64,000 nt of DNA from Membranihabitans marinus (lineage in GTDB: Bacteria; Bacteroidota; Bacteroidia; Chitinophagales; Saprospiraceae): NCBI RefSeq assembly GCF_019802045.1, contig NZ_JAHVHU010000015.1, positions 1 through 64,000 of the forward strand, written 5' to 3'. The translations under genes were made by a program, and so were the position numbers. Below, piece after piece: positions 32,587 to 42,698 of this stretch. The notes beneath the pieces were generated by a model. The model ran no database searches, was not told the origin of the DNA, and saw nothing but the letters and a program-made list of their open reading frames with translations. Numbering within the stretch: position 1 is the stretch's first letter; each line of letters begins with the position of its first letter.

Positions 32587-33681
32587 TCACTTCACCCACG
32601 CTCTACTCAGAGCCCGGAAGCAATTTCCAGAAGTATTCTTTTCTTCTATCTTTTCGGACGTTCGGTATTCTTCCATAAATCGCGCAGCCGAGGTCCACAC
32701 CGTCTGGATCATGCCCAGATACCGATCCTTCATGGTAGGCGTGGCTTCCTCAATAAATGTACGCATCATTTTTTCCTGACGAACGGCCACATCAGGTTTT
32801 CGCCAAGGACAGGTCGCTACCCGAAAACCCTTTGATGTAAAGAGGACTGCTGTGGCATCTGCCCGCTCATAATGCCAGTCACAGATCACCACGTCTTTGT
32901 TGATGAGATCAATTGCACGGTGGGTATTGTTGTAACTTCCTTCCCAGAGACCAATTCCGGTGGTTCGCCCATCAATGAGCCGGTCACCCCACATCCACAG
33001 TTCACTCCCCTTGTCATTCAGATGATGAAATATACGATTTACTTCATCGGCAAACAACTGCGCCGGATCACGTCCCTGGCACCGGGGGCAGTCCTGGTGA
33101 CCAATATAAAAAACCTCGTCAAGTCCGGCATGAAAGGCATCTGCCTCAAATACTTCCATGATCTCATCAACCAAGTCAAAGACCACCTCATGAACATCGG
33201 GATGAAGAGGGCAGTAACTTTTGCAATAAAGACCGTCCTTATTGGGCCATTCATAATACTCTGGCAGTTCGATTTTTGGGGTTTCATCAAACTCGGGGTA
33301 CACCTCCAGCAGCTTTCCCAGTGTAGAGTGCCAGGATTGATGTCCCAGCAGATTGATTTGTGGAATGAGCCGAATATTGTTTTTCTGACAGATTCGGACT
33401 AGTTGCTTGATTTCCGCTTTGCTTAGAGCCTGGTCCGCAATCAGTTCTGGATGAGACTGATATTCGTAGCGGTAATCGATCCGGAGAATCAAGGTGTTTA
33501 CTCCGGCCCCGGCCAAATCCTGATCAATAAAATTTGTAAAATGATCCACATTTTCCGGCATTGGAGCTGCGATGCACATTCCTTTCAGCGCGTAGTCGGA
33601 CTGGCTGTGCAGTACGTTAATGCTGTAGAAATGTGTGGTAAGGAGAAGCATGGCATAAGTAAAAAAGCGCATAAGATTCAA
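32587..33681 (-). CDS. Secreted GH20-like glycoside hydrolase
   Basis: The protein has 364 aa, a signal peptide and a single TIM-barrel. Catalytic His-x-Gly-x-Asp-Glu of GH20 is present as HAGLDE (184-189): the Glu acts as acid and the Asp orients the N-acetyl group in hexosaminidases. Supporting motifs are NTLILRIDYRYEYQSHPEL, NIRLIPQINLLGHQSW and the C-terminal TVWTSAARFMEEY. The cysteine pair DCPRCQG near 195 suggests a metal- or disulfide-bound loop. The small N-terminal GH20b domain of classical hexosaminidases is absent. It probably acts on beta-linked amino-sugar residues; this is inferred from the motif. Confidence 0.8.
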   Translation of the reverse strand: MNLMRFFTYAMLLLTTHFYSINVLHSQSDYALKGMCIAAPMPENVDHFTNFIDQDLAGAGVNTLILRIDYRYEYQSHPELIADQALSKAEIKQLVRICQKNNIRLIPQINLLGHQSWHSTLGKLLEVYPEFDETPKIELPEYYEWPNKDGLYCKSYCPLHPDVHEVVFDLVDEIMEVFEADAFHAGLDEVFYIGHQDCPRCQGRDPAQLFADEVNRIFHHLNDKGSELWMWGDRLIDGRTTGIGLWEGSYNNTHRAIDLINKDVVICDWHYERADATAVLFTSKGFRVATCPWRKPDVAVRQEKMMRTFIEEATPTMKDRYLGMIQTVWTSAARFMEEYRTSEKIEEKNTSGNCFRALSRAWVK

Positions 33682-33974
33682 GATATATGTTAAATGGGTA
33701 GCATTAGATCAATGATAACAAAATGAATCAAATAAAATATAGAAATTAACAGTTAATCTGATATGAAAATACGTGAGTAGTCACCGAGGTAGTAAAAAAT
33801 TAATAAAAAATTCACATATTATAGCGGGAATTGCTTACATTGCAATGGATTTAAGAATTTTACGCTTTCAATGAGTTATAAGCGCCCCAAGTTTACATTA
33901 AGTTCTTATTTATATTCAGTGGCTATATCGTTATATAGTCCATTGCTGCCTGTTTTACTTACAAATCATTTATT
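33682..33974 (+). promoter_or_regulatory. SusC 2 upstream region with shared motif and small hairpin
   Basis: AAAATTCACATAT (33807-33819), 15 bases, TTACATT (33835-33841) and CAATG (33843-33847) repeat the bipartite motif found at 8278-8316. Further down, CTATAT-CGTT-ATATAG (33923-33938) can fold. No ECF sigma or FecR gene accompanies this SusC/SusD pair, so a different regulator is expected. Function is inferred from the repetition and position only. Confidence 0.4.
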
Positions 33975-36900
33975 ATGAAGAAATTACTATTAATCACTTT
34001 TTCTTTATTTGCAACCCTTCCCATGTGGGCCCAGTTTCAGGTGAGTGGAAAGGTGACGGATGCAGGAGGAGAGGCATTGATCGGAGCCAATGTGAGTTTG
34101 CAAAGCGATCCCGGAAAGGGAACGATCACCGACTTTGATGGCAATTATACGATTGATGTGCCGGGAGAGAACGTTACTTTGGTAGTGAGTTATACCGGGT
34201 ATCAACCAAAGACTGTGGCTGTCGAAGGACGTAATGAGATAGATATCGTTCTTTCATCGGGCATTGAGCTCAATGAATTGGTGGTCACTGCACTGGGTGT
34301 GTCCCGCCAGAAAAAATCACTGACGTATTCTGCCCAGAATGTTGGTGCAGAAGAATTATCGCAGGCCAGAAGTGCGAACATGGTCAATTCACTGTCCGGA
34401 AAAGTGGCCGGACTTTCCATCACCCCTTCCGGTGCCGGAGTAGGAGCAGGATCAAAAGTGCTTTTGAGAGGAAATCGTTCCATATCTGGAAGTAGTCAAC
34501 CGCTCTATGTGGTGGATGGCGTGGTGCTCAACGGAGGAATTGGTAATCTCAGCCCGGACGATATACAAGAAATGACCGTGCTAAAAGGAGCAAATGCAGC
34601 TGCTCTTTATGGGAGCCGTGCCAGTAATGGAGCAATAATTGTAACTACGAAGTCTGGTGCGGGTGCATCCAATGGGGTTACAACGACCGCAAATCTGACG
34701 TTCCAGGGGAGCGATCCGATTCATTTGCTTAAGACGCAAGCTGAATACGCCCAGGGGTCAGAAGGAAATTATGCCCCGGCAGCAACTACTTCATGGGGAC
34801 CCAGGATGACCGGTCAACAAGTAGAGCACTGGTCCAATGATCCGGAGTATTTGCAAGAAACCTATGGTGGGTCGACCTACGCACTGACACCACAGCCGAA
34901 TAATATTAAGGACTTGTTTCAGACCGGCTATGAAATGGCAGCTAATCTTTCTACCACGATAAAGAATGATAACTCAAGTACCTTTTTGTCATACACCTAC
35001 ACAGACGCAAGGGGAATTATACCTCAAAACAACCTCTCCCGTCACAATCTGAATGCGCGCTTCAAAGCAGAATTGGTAGATAATCTGGAGCTGGACGCCA
35101 AAGTGAACTACATTCGCCAGGATTTTAGTGATATACAGGCGCAGGGTGAAAATTTTGACAATCCGCTTCGATACTTGTATAAATTGCCACCTAATATACG
35201 GACTCAGGATATTGAGCATTTTGAATTTATCAATGCCGATGGTCAGAATACCCAGCACTATTGGTTGCCCCAGTTCAATGGAGGTGGCAATCCCTACTGG
35301 ACGATCAACAACGTCAAAAACCCCAACCTTTCAGAACGGGTTATAGGAATGGTTTCCTTAAAGTATAATTTAACCGACAATTTATCCATATTGGGTCGAT
35401 CTGCGCTGGATCGGGGAAGCAACTTTGGTGATTATTCCCGGTACAACGATACCTACACTACTGGCAAATTCGGGAGCTACAGTAAAAACTTCAACTACAG
35501 CTATGAATGGAACAACGATGTATTATTAAATTTCAACACGAAACTGACCTCGGATATCTCCCTGGATTTAAATTTTGGAGGGAACAATCGCAGGGCTAAA
35601 TACGATGCACTGACAGGTGGTGGTGATAATTTTCAGATTGCCAACTTATTCTCTTTGGCCAATACCAATGATCCCCGGCCCGGCGAAGGATACAGCCTGA
35701 AAGAAGTCCAATCGGTCTATGCATTTGCAGAAGTAGGATTTTTTGACGGACTATTCCTGGATATTACGGCTCGAAATGACTGGAGTTCTACACTGCCAGC
35801 TGACAATCGGTCTTACTTCTATCCCTCGTTTGGTCTGACGGCCGTGTTGAGTGATTTGACGACCATGCCCTCTTTTATCGATTTTCTTAAAATCCGGGGA
35901 TCCTGGGCTGAAGTGGGGAATGACACCGATCCCTACGAGCTAGCGCGGACGGCCTCTATTAACTTCGGAACCATTCAGCTTAGTTCGACGCTTCCTGCAA
36001 AAAATTTAAAACCGGAAACCACACGATCCATTGAATTTGGATTGGCGAGTCGGATGTTCAATAACAATGTTCGACTGGATCTGACTTATTATAAGTCCAA
36101 TACCTTTGATCAGCTTTTTAGAACACCTGTACCGCCCGCATCCGGGGCAACAAGTATCTTCCAGAACGGAGCGGATATCCAAAACAAGGGCATCGAGGCT
36201 GTGATTGGATTTAGTCCGGTAACCACCGGAGAATTTACCTGGGATATTAATTTTAACTTTGCCAAAAATGTAAGTAAGGTGCTGGAGATTGCCGAAGGTT
36301 TTGATAAATTAAATCTTGGAGGCAGCTTTATGAGAGATTATGAGCTTCGTGCCGGCGAACCATTTGGTACCGTGGTGTCTCGCGGATTTCAACGCGATGA
36401 GCAAAACCGTATTATCGTGGATGTCAATGGACTTCCGAAAATCACGCCGGGAAAGACAGTTCCGGTTTCGAATTACAATCCCGATTGGTTAGGCGGTGTA
36501 CGAAATTCGTTTACGTACAAGGATTTCAATTTTAGTTTTCTGATCGATATGCGCCAGGGTGGCACCACCATTAGCTTTACAGAAGCTATTATGGCAGCCG
36601 ATGGTGTATTGGAATACACCACACAAGGTCGAGAAGGAGGTATTGTTTTCGGACAAGATATTTTTTCTGATGAAGAAGTTGTGACAGAAGACGGCACAGC
36701 CAATACCATATCCGTTGATCCGGAGGATTATTACAACCATGTAGGTGGTCGTAATACACCGGTAGGAGAAGCCTTTGTGCGTGATGCATCCAATGTCCGA
36801 TTGAGAGAAATGATCCTGGGCTATAGCTTTCCAGGGAACCGAATCAATCTATCCCTGGTCGGACGGAACTTGTTTTTTCTGAGCAATAAAGCGGATTACT

Positions 36901-37007
36901 TTGATCCAGAAATCATGGCGGGTACCAGTAATTCTGCAGAAGGCCGCGAAGCATTTGCGCCGCCAACTGTCCGTACCTTTGGATTGTCACTAAGAATTAA
37001 TTTGTAA
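33975..37007 (+). CDS. SusC-like TonB-dependent receptor without STN domain (pair 2)
   Basis: The 1010-aa outer-membrane receptor has a signal peptide (MKKLLLITFSLFATLPMWA). The carboxypeptidase-regulatory-like domain is next (FQVSGKVTDAGGEALIGANV, about 21-95), then the plug from LNELVVTALGVSRQKKSLTY. The barrel ends at FGLSLRINL. It lacks the STN signalling domain of the other three SusC proteins here, which agrees with the absence of a sigma/FecR pair upstream. The sister SusD begins 26 bases downstream. The substrate is unknown. Confidence 0.95.
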   Translation: MKKLLLITFSLFATLPMWAQFQVSGKVTDAGGEALIGANVSLQSDPGKGTITDFDGNYTIDVPGENVTLVVSYTGYQPKTVAVEGRNEIDIVLSSGIELNELVVTALGVSRQKKSLTYSAQNVGAEELSQARSANMVNSLSGKVAGLSITPSGAGVGAGSKVLLRGNRSISGSSQPLYVVDGVVLNGGIGNLSPDDIQEMTVLKGANAAALYGSRASNGAIIVTTKSGAGASNGVTTTANLTFQGSDPIHLLKTQAEYAQGSEGNYAPAATTSWGPRMTGQQVEHWSNDPEYLQETYGGSTYALTPQPNNIKDLFQTGYEMAANLSTTIKNDNSSTFLSYTYTDARGIIPQNNLSRHNLNARFKAELVDNLELDAKVNYIRQDFSDIQAQGENFDNPLRYLYKLPPNIRTQDIEHFEFINADGQNTQHYWLPQFNGGGNPYWTINNVKNPNLSERVIGMVSLKYNLTDNLSILGRSALDRGSNFGDYSRYNDTYTTGKFGSYSKNFNYSYEWNNDVLLNFNTKLTSDISLDLNFGGNNRRAKYDALTGGGDNFQIANLFSLANTNDPRPGEGYSLKEVQSVYAFAEVGFFDGLFLDITARNDWSSTLPADNRSYFYPSFGLTAVLSDLTTMPSFIDFLKIRGSWAEVGNDTDPYELARTASINFGTIQLSSTLPAKNLKPETTRSIEFGLASRMFNNNVRLDLTYYKSNTFDQLFRTPVPPASGATSIFQNGADIQNKGIEAVIGFSPVTTGEFTWDINFNFAKNVSKVLEIAEGFDKLNLGGSFMRDYELRAGEPFGTVVSRGFQRDEQNRIIVDVNGLPKITPGKTVPVSNYNPDWLGGVRNSFTYKDFNFSFLIDMRQGGTTISFTEAIMAADGVLEYTTQGREGGIVFGQDIFSDEEVVTEDGTANTISVDPEDYYNHVGGRNTPVGEAFVRDASNVRLREMILGYSFPGNRINLSLVGRNLFFLSNKADYFDPEIMAGTSNSAEGREAFAPPTVRTFGLSLRINL

Positions 37008-37032
37008 ATCACATACTGAAAATCATATAGAC

Positions 37033-38622
37033 ATGAAGTTATTATATCCGTTTATTATATTGTTTTTCGCAGCTGGATTGAACTATTCATGCACCGAAGA
37101 TTTTGATGAAATCAATACGGATCCGAAGAGTCTGACTACGGACAACCTGGATCTAAGCTCCTACCCGCTGGTGGTGGCCGGAGCACTGTACAATCCTCTG
37201 TATATGGGGCAGGACAACAGGGGCGCTTTCCAGTTGGGACATTCCTTGTTTGCAGATATTTACGCCAACTATTTTGCGACAACCGCACCCAATTTTGATT
37301 CCGATAAATTTATACTGGTTGGCGGCTGGCTCAATGGCGCCTACAACAATTTTTATAGTCGCTCTTTCCCTTCCATCAAATACGCTGAAGACTATGCCGT
37401 AGAGAATGGTCTTGACATTGAAAATGCTATGATGAAAACGTGGCGGGTGTTTGCCTATCACCGTGTGACAGATTATTGGGGACCCATTCCTTATTCCAAT
37501 TTTGGGAATGGCGAAAAAGTGGTGTTTTATGATGGTCAAGAAGCGATCTACAATGATTTTTTCAAGACTTTGGATGAAGCAGTAGCCATATTGAAAAGCA
37601 ATACCGGAGGTCGGTCCATAGTTGGAAACAGCGATGTGATTTATGGGGGAGATGTTGATCAATGGTTGCGATTTGCTAATTCTCTGCGCCTTCGTCTGGC
37701 CATGCGCGTTCGCTATGCCGATCCGGGGCTGGCTAAGACACAAGCCGAAAAAGCTATCCAGGATGGTGTCATCGAAAGTAACGATCAGAATGCTTATGCC
37801 TCGTCCAGTACAGACTGGAAAAATAATTATACGACCATTACCCAATGGGGTGAATTTCGGATGAGTGCAGATATGGAAAGCATATTGAAGGGGTACAAAG
37901 ATCCTCGTGTAGAAAAGTATTTTTCACCTGCTGACGAACCGGATCCTACCGATGATCCGGAAGGTCTATCCTTCCCTTACGAAGGGATGCGGAATGGTCA
38001 GGCCAAAACGGACAAACAATCCATACCATTCAATGACATTGCATCCAATATGGCCGCTCCTTACATTGAGGCCGGGGGGGCCGGGCCGGATTGGCCTGTA
38101 CTTCGTGCAGCCGAAGTTTACTTTTTAAGAGCGGAGGGCGCCCTGGAAGGCTGGAATATGGGTGGAGGAAGCCCCCAGGAATATTACAATCAGGGAATTA
38201 CCATGTCCATGACTGATCATGGTTTTGACGGGAACAACATGTCCGGGAATGATTATATAACCACTCCAGCCACACCAGCCTCTTTTGATGGGAGTACCGA
38301 ACCAGCATCCAACATGCCGGTTCCTTACAATGCCGGTGCAGATAAAGAAACACAACTGGAGCAGATTATCACCCAAAAGTGGATCAGTTTGTATCCCAAT
38401 AGTTGGGAAGCTTACGCAGAGCGACGTCGAACCGGATATCCTACGTTGTATCCCAGGTTGAATAGTGATAACCCCGATATTAGTGTGGATGAAATTCCCC
38501 GTCGATTGCCCTATGTGAGTACCGAATACAATACAAATGAAGAAGCTGTCCAGGATGCTATCAATAATTTACTGGGTGGTCCGGATGCGGGTACAACCAA
38601 GTTGTGGTGGGACGCTAAATAA
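37033..38622 (+). CDS. SusD-like surface lipoprotein (pair 2, SusD/RagB superfamily)
   Basis: The protein has 529 aa and a lipobox Cys20 (LNYSC). It belongs to the SusD-like group with the start TEDFDEINTDPKSLT and the helices KTWRVFAYHRVTDYWGPIPY and RFANSLRLRLAMRVRYADP. The C-terminus WPVLRAAEVYFLRAEGALEG and ISLYPNSWEAYAERRRTGYP is typical of this subgroup. It should cap the SusC at 33975-37007 and bind its ligand. A 14-base direct repeat lies directly after the stop. Confidence 0.93.
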   Translation: MKLLYPFIILFFAAGLNYSCTEDFDEINTDPKSLTTDNLDLSSYPLVVAGALYNPLYMGQDNRGAFQLGHSLFADIYANYFATTAPNFDSDKFILVGGWLNGAYNNFYSRSFPSIKYAEDYAVENGLDIENAMMKTWRVFAYHRVTDYWGPIPYSNFGNGEKVVFYDGQEAIYNDFFKTLDEAVAILKSNTGGRSIVGNSDVIYGGDVDQWLRFANSLRLRLAMRVRYADPGLAKTQAEKAIQDGVIESNDQNAYASSSTDWKNNYTTITQWGEFRMSADMESILKGYKDPRVEKYFSPADEPDPTDDPEGLSFPYEGMRNGQAKTDKQSIPFNDIASNMAAPYIEAGGAGPDWPVLRAAEVYFLRAEGALEGWNMGGGSPQEYYNQGITMSMTDHGFDGNNMSGNDYITTPATPASFDGSTEPASNMPVPYNAGADKETQLEQIITQKWISLYPNSWEAYAERRRTGYPTLYPRLNSDNPDISVDEIPRRLPYVSTEYNTNEEAVQDAINNLLGGPDAGTTKLWWDAK

Positions 38623-38657
38623 ACTTAGAACTTAGTATTTTGTACTTAGAACTTAGT
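38623..38657. repeat. Direct repeat after SusD 2
   Basis: ACTTAGAACTTAGT occurs at 38623-38636 and at 38644-38657, separated by 7 bases. It immediately follows the TAA stop of the SusD-like gene (38620-38622). Confidence 0.75.
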
Positions 38658-38725
38658 TTAATTTGAGTAACTATTAGCAAAGAATGGAATACCCGTTGTA
38701 GCTTCTAAAAATTGTGAGAGGCTAA

Positions 38726-39089
38726 CCTGACAGCGTTTCGGAAAATACGATTTATTGATAGGAAATAGTGATCCTTATGGCAAGTGATTATTATGGCAGA
38801 GATGCAACCTGTCAGCGTTTGAGATAAAGCTTTGAAGAAAAACACAGGTCTTTAATTAATGTACGTCAACACACATGCAATAGAAAATTCAAGCTTTTTC
38901 CACAAATTATTTTCATCCCAGACGCTGTGAGGTTAATGTCAGCGCTTGTGACGGAAGTAATTAAAACACTGACAGTGCTTGTCACGCTTTGGCGGGATCG
39001 GTCAGCAACAACCAGACCTAATTGCGACAATAACACAAGCTTCCCCCCAAAAAACTATTCTCATCCCAGACATCGTTTGCTTAATGTCA
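38726..39089. repeat. Dispersed CCTGTCAGCGTTT elements and a duplicated segment upstream of the FG-GAP lipoprotein
   Basis: CCTGACAGCGTTT (38726-38738) and CCTGTCAGCGTTT (38808-38820) match an element at 190-203. Variants in both orientations follow near 38921-38947. In addition, TCATCCCAGAC then TTAATGTCA, 20 bases apart start to start, occur at 38913/38933 and again at 39061/39081, so a segment of about 30-40 bases is duplicated. No gene is supported in this 500-base spacer. Confidence 0.6.
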
Positions 39090-39146
39090 TAGTTTTTGAT
39101 GTTTTTCCAGTTCTATTGGTACACCGTACGTTTACAAAATTCGATC

Positions 39147-42100
39147 ATGTGGAATAAGAATAAAATTAGTTGGTTTTGGCTTATAATTATGTTCGTGACT
39201 GCGTGCAATAAGTCACCGGACACACTGTTCTCTCAACTATCTCCTCGTCAGTCAAATATCACATTTAAAAACACGCTTAAGGAAACTGAAGAGTTTAATG
39301 TATTGAAATACACTTATTTTTATAATGGCGGGGGCGTCGCCATCGGTGATGTTAACAATGATGGGAAGCCGGATATTTACTTCACCGGGAATATGGTGGC
39401 TAGCCATCTTTACATTAATCAGGGCGAGTTGAAGTTTGAAAATAGAGCCGCTGAAGCCGGTGTGGAAGCAGCAGGATTATGGAATACAGGTGTGACAATG
39501 GTGGATATTAACCAGGATGGCTGGCTGGATATCTATGTATGTCGTTCGGCCGCAGCCAGTGCAGATGCGCGTCGGAACTTGCTTTTTATTAACGATGGAA
39601 TAGATGATGACGGACAGGTTCATTTCACGGAATCCGCCGCAGAATATGGGCTGGATGATCCGTCCTATTCTACGCAAGCCATTTTTTTTGACTATGATCG
39701 GGACGGCGACCTGGATATGTATCTGCTGAACCACTCGGTCCCGGAGTATGCTAATTTTACCGCTGATATTGAGCAGCTGAAAAAGCAAAACAATCCCCAT
39801 TTTAGTGATAAACTGTACGAGAATCAAGGCGGTAATTTTGTAGATGTTTCGGAGCAAGCTGGGTTGATTAATAACGTACTGGGGTTTGGGCTGGGAGTGG
39901 CTGTCTCCGACTTTAACGGTGATGGATGGCCCGATATTTATGTAAGCAATGACTTTAATGAAGAAGATTATCTGTATATTAACCAGGCTGATGGCACTTT
40001 CCGGGAGGATTTACGGTTCTGGATGGATTATACCTCTTTGTTTTCCATGGGCTCTGATGTCGGTGATGTCAATAATGATGGACTTATGGATATATTGTCC
40101 CTGGATATGTTGCCACAGGATAACTATCGGATTAAGCTGACCTCTGGAGCAGATAATTATAAAAAGTACAAACTGTTGCTGGACCGCAATTTTTATCGTC
40201 AGCATATGCGGAATATGCTCCAATTGAATCAAGGTAACAACCGGTTTCAGGAAATAGGACAGATGGCCGGTATTTCCAATTCGGACTGGTCCTGGGCTGC
40301 TTTGATGGCAGACTATGACTTGGATGGGTGGCCGGATGTCTTTGTGACCAATGGGTATGCCCGGGATTATACCAATATGGATTTCTTGAACTACGCGATG
40401 CATTTTAAAATGGAGAATCCGGAAGTGCGGGAACAGGATATTCCCGTCAGTCAAATGATTAATCATATGCCGCAGATCAATGTAGCGAATAAAATGTATC
40501 AAAATAAAGGCAGTATCCAATTTGAAGATGTGAGTAGTTCATGGGGTTTTTCTGAGCCGGAAATGTCCAATGGAGCCGGCTATGCAGATCTCGATGGGGA
40601 TGGTGATCTCGATCTGGTCATTAACAATGTGAATAGTAAAGCATCCATTTATATAAACCATTCGAGGGAAAAAAATAAAACCCATTTCCTGGGAATCAGA
40701 CCATTATTGACTGAAGGTGCTCTACCTGCTATTGGGAGTGAGGTAACGATACATATCAATGATGAAAAAATGGTCCGCGAGCTTTATTTGAGCCGGGGTT
40801 TTCAGTCTTCGGTGGAACCTATACTTCATTTTGGATTGGGGACTCGGACAAAAATTGACTCACTCATTGTACGCTGGCCACAAGGCGAGCGTGAAAGGTT
40901 TAAGTTGGATTCGGTAGACCAATATTATACGTTGATCAAGGGGGAGGGTGTTAACCATGCTCAATCTATAAATAAGGAATCATCAGTGGGACCATATTTT
41001 ATATCTGATTCAGTCCTTAACTTTACCCACCGTGAAGATCTTTTTAATGATTTTGATGTGCAAGGCCTCTTGCCACGGTTTTATTCTAGAAAGGGACCTG
41101 CCATGGTTCACGGGGATTTGAATGGGGATGGCATTTCGGATGTTCTTATTGGTGGTGGACCTGGCCAATCAGCGTCTTATTTTCCGGGGAAGCCGGGGGG
41201 TGGATTTTTGGCAGAACGGACAATACCAGCTTTTGAAAAAGATGCGCACCTGGAAGATGTGGCGGTTGCTATGGCTGATTTTGATGGAGATGGAGACCTG
41301 GATGTAATTATTGCATCCGGGGGAAATCGGTATCAGGCCGGGGATGAGCGGTATGCCCTGCGTTATTATGAAAATAGGGGGAATGACACTTTTGAGAGAA
41401 ATAAGAGTTTTCCAGAAGTGTACCGTGATGCCACTTGTCTGGTCACCGGGGACTTTAATGAGAATGGTCGTATTGATATTTTGTTAGGAGGGGGGTATAA
41501 AGCCCGGGAATACCCGGTGGCAGGAGGCAATATGGTGATTTGGAACCGGGGAAATGATAGCTGGGAAATGGATCATGAAGTTCCATTTAGCGATTATCAC
41601 TGCATGGATGGAGCCTGGCAGGATGTGGATGGAGATGGTCAGAATGAAGTGATCCTGGGTGGAGAATGGGAGCCGATCCAGATGTGGAACTACACCAATT
41701 CGGGGTGGGAGTTGACTGGAGAATCTGCCCACAAGGGGTTGGTTTCTTCGCTCCACGTCGTAAATCTCGATGATGATCCGGAATTGGAGATTATAGTTGG
41801 CAATTGGGGAGAAAACAGTGCTTTTACTGCATCGTCAGACCAACCTTTGGTGTTGTATCATGGTGATTTTGATGAGAACGGGACCATTGATCCTGTGTTG
41901 AGTTATTATGTGGAAGGAACATCGTATCCCTTCGTTTCCCGAGATGATCTGACAGGTCAACTGGCCTATATGAAAAAAGTATTACCCAATTACCACACTT
42001 ATGGAGAGATGTCTATGGAAGATTTGCTGGAACATTTAGGGAAGTATACGGCAGATTCCGTTCAAATGCTGTCTACCCATATTTTGGATTATCAGAATGG

Positions 42101-42431
42101 GCACTGGGAGACGATTCGGTTGCCCTGGGAAGCCCAGGTGGCACCTGTATTTGCAATTGCGACTGTGGATATTGATAGGGATGGCTATCAGGACATTATC
42201 TTGGCAGGAAACAGTCGTTATAACCGGGTCAAAATCGGTGAAATGGAGGCCAACCATGGGGTGATCTTGAGAAATCAGGGCGGATTGGATTTCCAGACGG
42301 TATCGCCGGTGGAAGGTGGACTTAATCTTTCCGGGGAGGTGCGGAGTGCAACAAAATACCTCTCCAGTTCCGGTACGTATTTATTTTTCGGAGTGAATGA
42401 TGGAGCAGTGAGGGGGTATAGAATGAGATAA
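39147..42431 (+). CDS. Large FG-GAP/VCBS and ASPIC-UnbV lipoprotein
   Basis: I start at ATG 39147 (MWNKNKISWFWLIIMFVTAC), which gives a lipobox at Cys20; the frame is open 17 codons further upstream. The protein has about 1094 aa and many FG-GAP/VCBS calcium-loop repeats of the form D.N.DGKPDIY, seen in two blocks (about 60-480 and 670-1080). They should make beta-propellers. Between them is an ASPIC/UnbV segment, ENKTHFLGIRPLLTEGALPA to FGLGTRTKIDSLIVRWPQG. Such lipoproteins are common beside SusC/SusD pairs and probably bind glycan or protein at the surface. The function is inferred. Confidence 0.88.
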   Translation: MWNKNKISWFWLIIMFVTACNKSPDTLFSQLSPRQSNITFKNTLKETEEFNVLKYTYFYNGGGVAIGDVNNDGKPDIYFTGNMVASHLYINQGELKFENRAAEAGVEAAGLWNTGVTMVDINQDGWLDIYVCRSAAASADARRNLLFINDGIDDDGQVHFTESAAEYGLDDPSYSTQAIFFDYDRDGDLDMYLLNHSVPEYANFTADIEQLKKQNNPHFSDKLYENQGGNFVDVSEQAGLINNVLGFGLGVAVSDFNGDGWPDIYVSNDFNEEDYLYINQADGTFREDLRFWMDYTSLFSMGSDVGDVNNDGLMDILSLDMLPQDNYRIKLTSGADNYKKYKLLLDRNFYRQHMRNMLQLNQGNNRFQEIGQMAGISNSDWSWAALMADYDLDGWPDVFVTNGYARDYTNMDFLNYAMHFKMENPEVREQDIPVSQMINHMPQINVANKMYQNKGSIQFEDVSSSWGFSEPEMSNGAGYADLDGDGDLDLVINNVNSKASIYINHSREKNKTHFLGIRPLLTEGALPAIGSEVTIHINDEKMVRELYLSRGFQSSVEPILHFGLGTRTKIDSLIVRWPQGERERFKLDSVDQYYTLIKGEGVNHAQSINKESSVGPYFISDSVLNFTHREDLFNDFDVQGLLPRFYSRKGPAMVHGDLNGDGISDVLIGGGPGQSASYFPGKPGGGFLAERTIPAFEKDAHLEDVAVAMADFDGDGDLDVIIASGGNRYQAGDERYALRYYENRGNDTFERNKSFPEVYRDATCLVTGDFNENGRIDILLGGGYKAREYPVAGGNMVIWNRGNDSWEMDHEVPFSDYHCMDGAWQDVDGDGQNEVILGGEWEPIQMWNYTNSGWELTGESAHKGLVSSLHVVNLDDDPELEIIVGNWGENSAFTASSDQPLVLYHGDFDENGTIDPVLSYYVEGTSYPFVSRDDLTGQLAYMKKVLPNYHTYGEMSMEDLLEHLGKYTADSVQMLSTHILDYQNGHWETIRLPWEAQVAPVFAIATVDIDRDGYQDIILAGNSRYNRVKIGEMEANHGVILRNQGGLDFQTVSPVEGGLNLSGEVRSATKYLSSSGTYLFFGVNDGAVRGYRMR

Positions 42432-42698
42432 TCATTATACTTTGCTGTGGGTATCATAAGTCTGCCTATATTTATAGAATGAAAGGTCAGCAGGCTCAGT
42501 GCTTAGGATAAAACGTTTAGTTGTGGAACAGCACTTATGATGTTGGAAAGCGATAAGTCCCTTCCTACAGGAGGGACTACCCACTCGGAATTGTGACCAA
42601 ATTAGTTCCTTGTTGAGTATTTGGTCTTGACATAAGCCGAGGTTTTGTTCCGTCATTCATTTTACAAGCTATGGCTCATAGTGATCATTGACCACCAA
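42432..42698. other. Convergent spacer with a small hairpin
   Basis: AGTCCC (42556-42561) pairs with GGGACT (42573-42578), extended by TCC/GGA. No T-run follows, so it is a weak terminator candidate for either convergent gene. Nothing else is recognised. Confidence 0.35.

Noticed and set aside
38927-39157. 76-codon plus-strand ORF upstream of the FG-GAP lipoprotein
   Set aside because: It consists of the repeat elements themselves and overlaps the start of the real gene; sequence is not protein-like.
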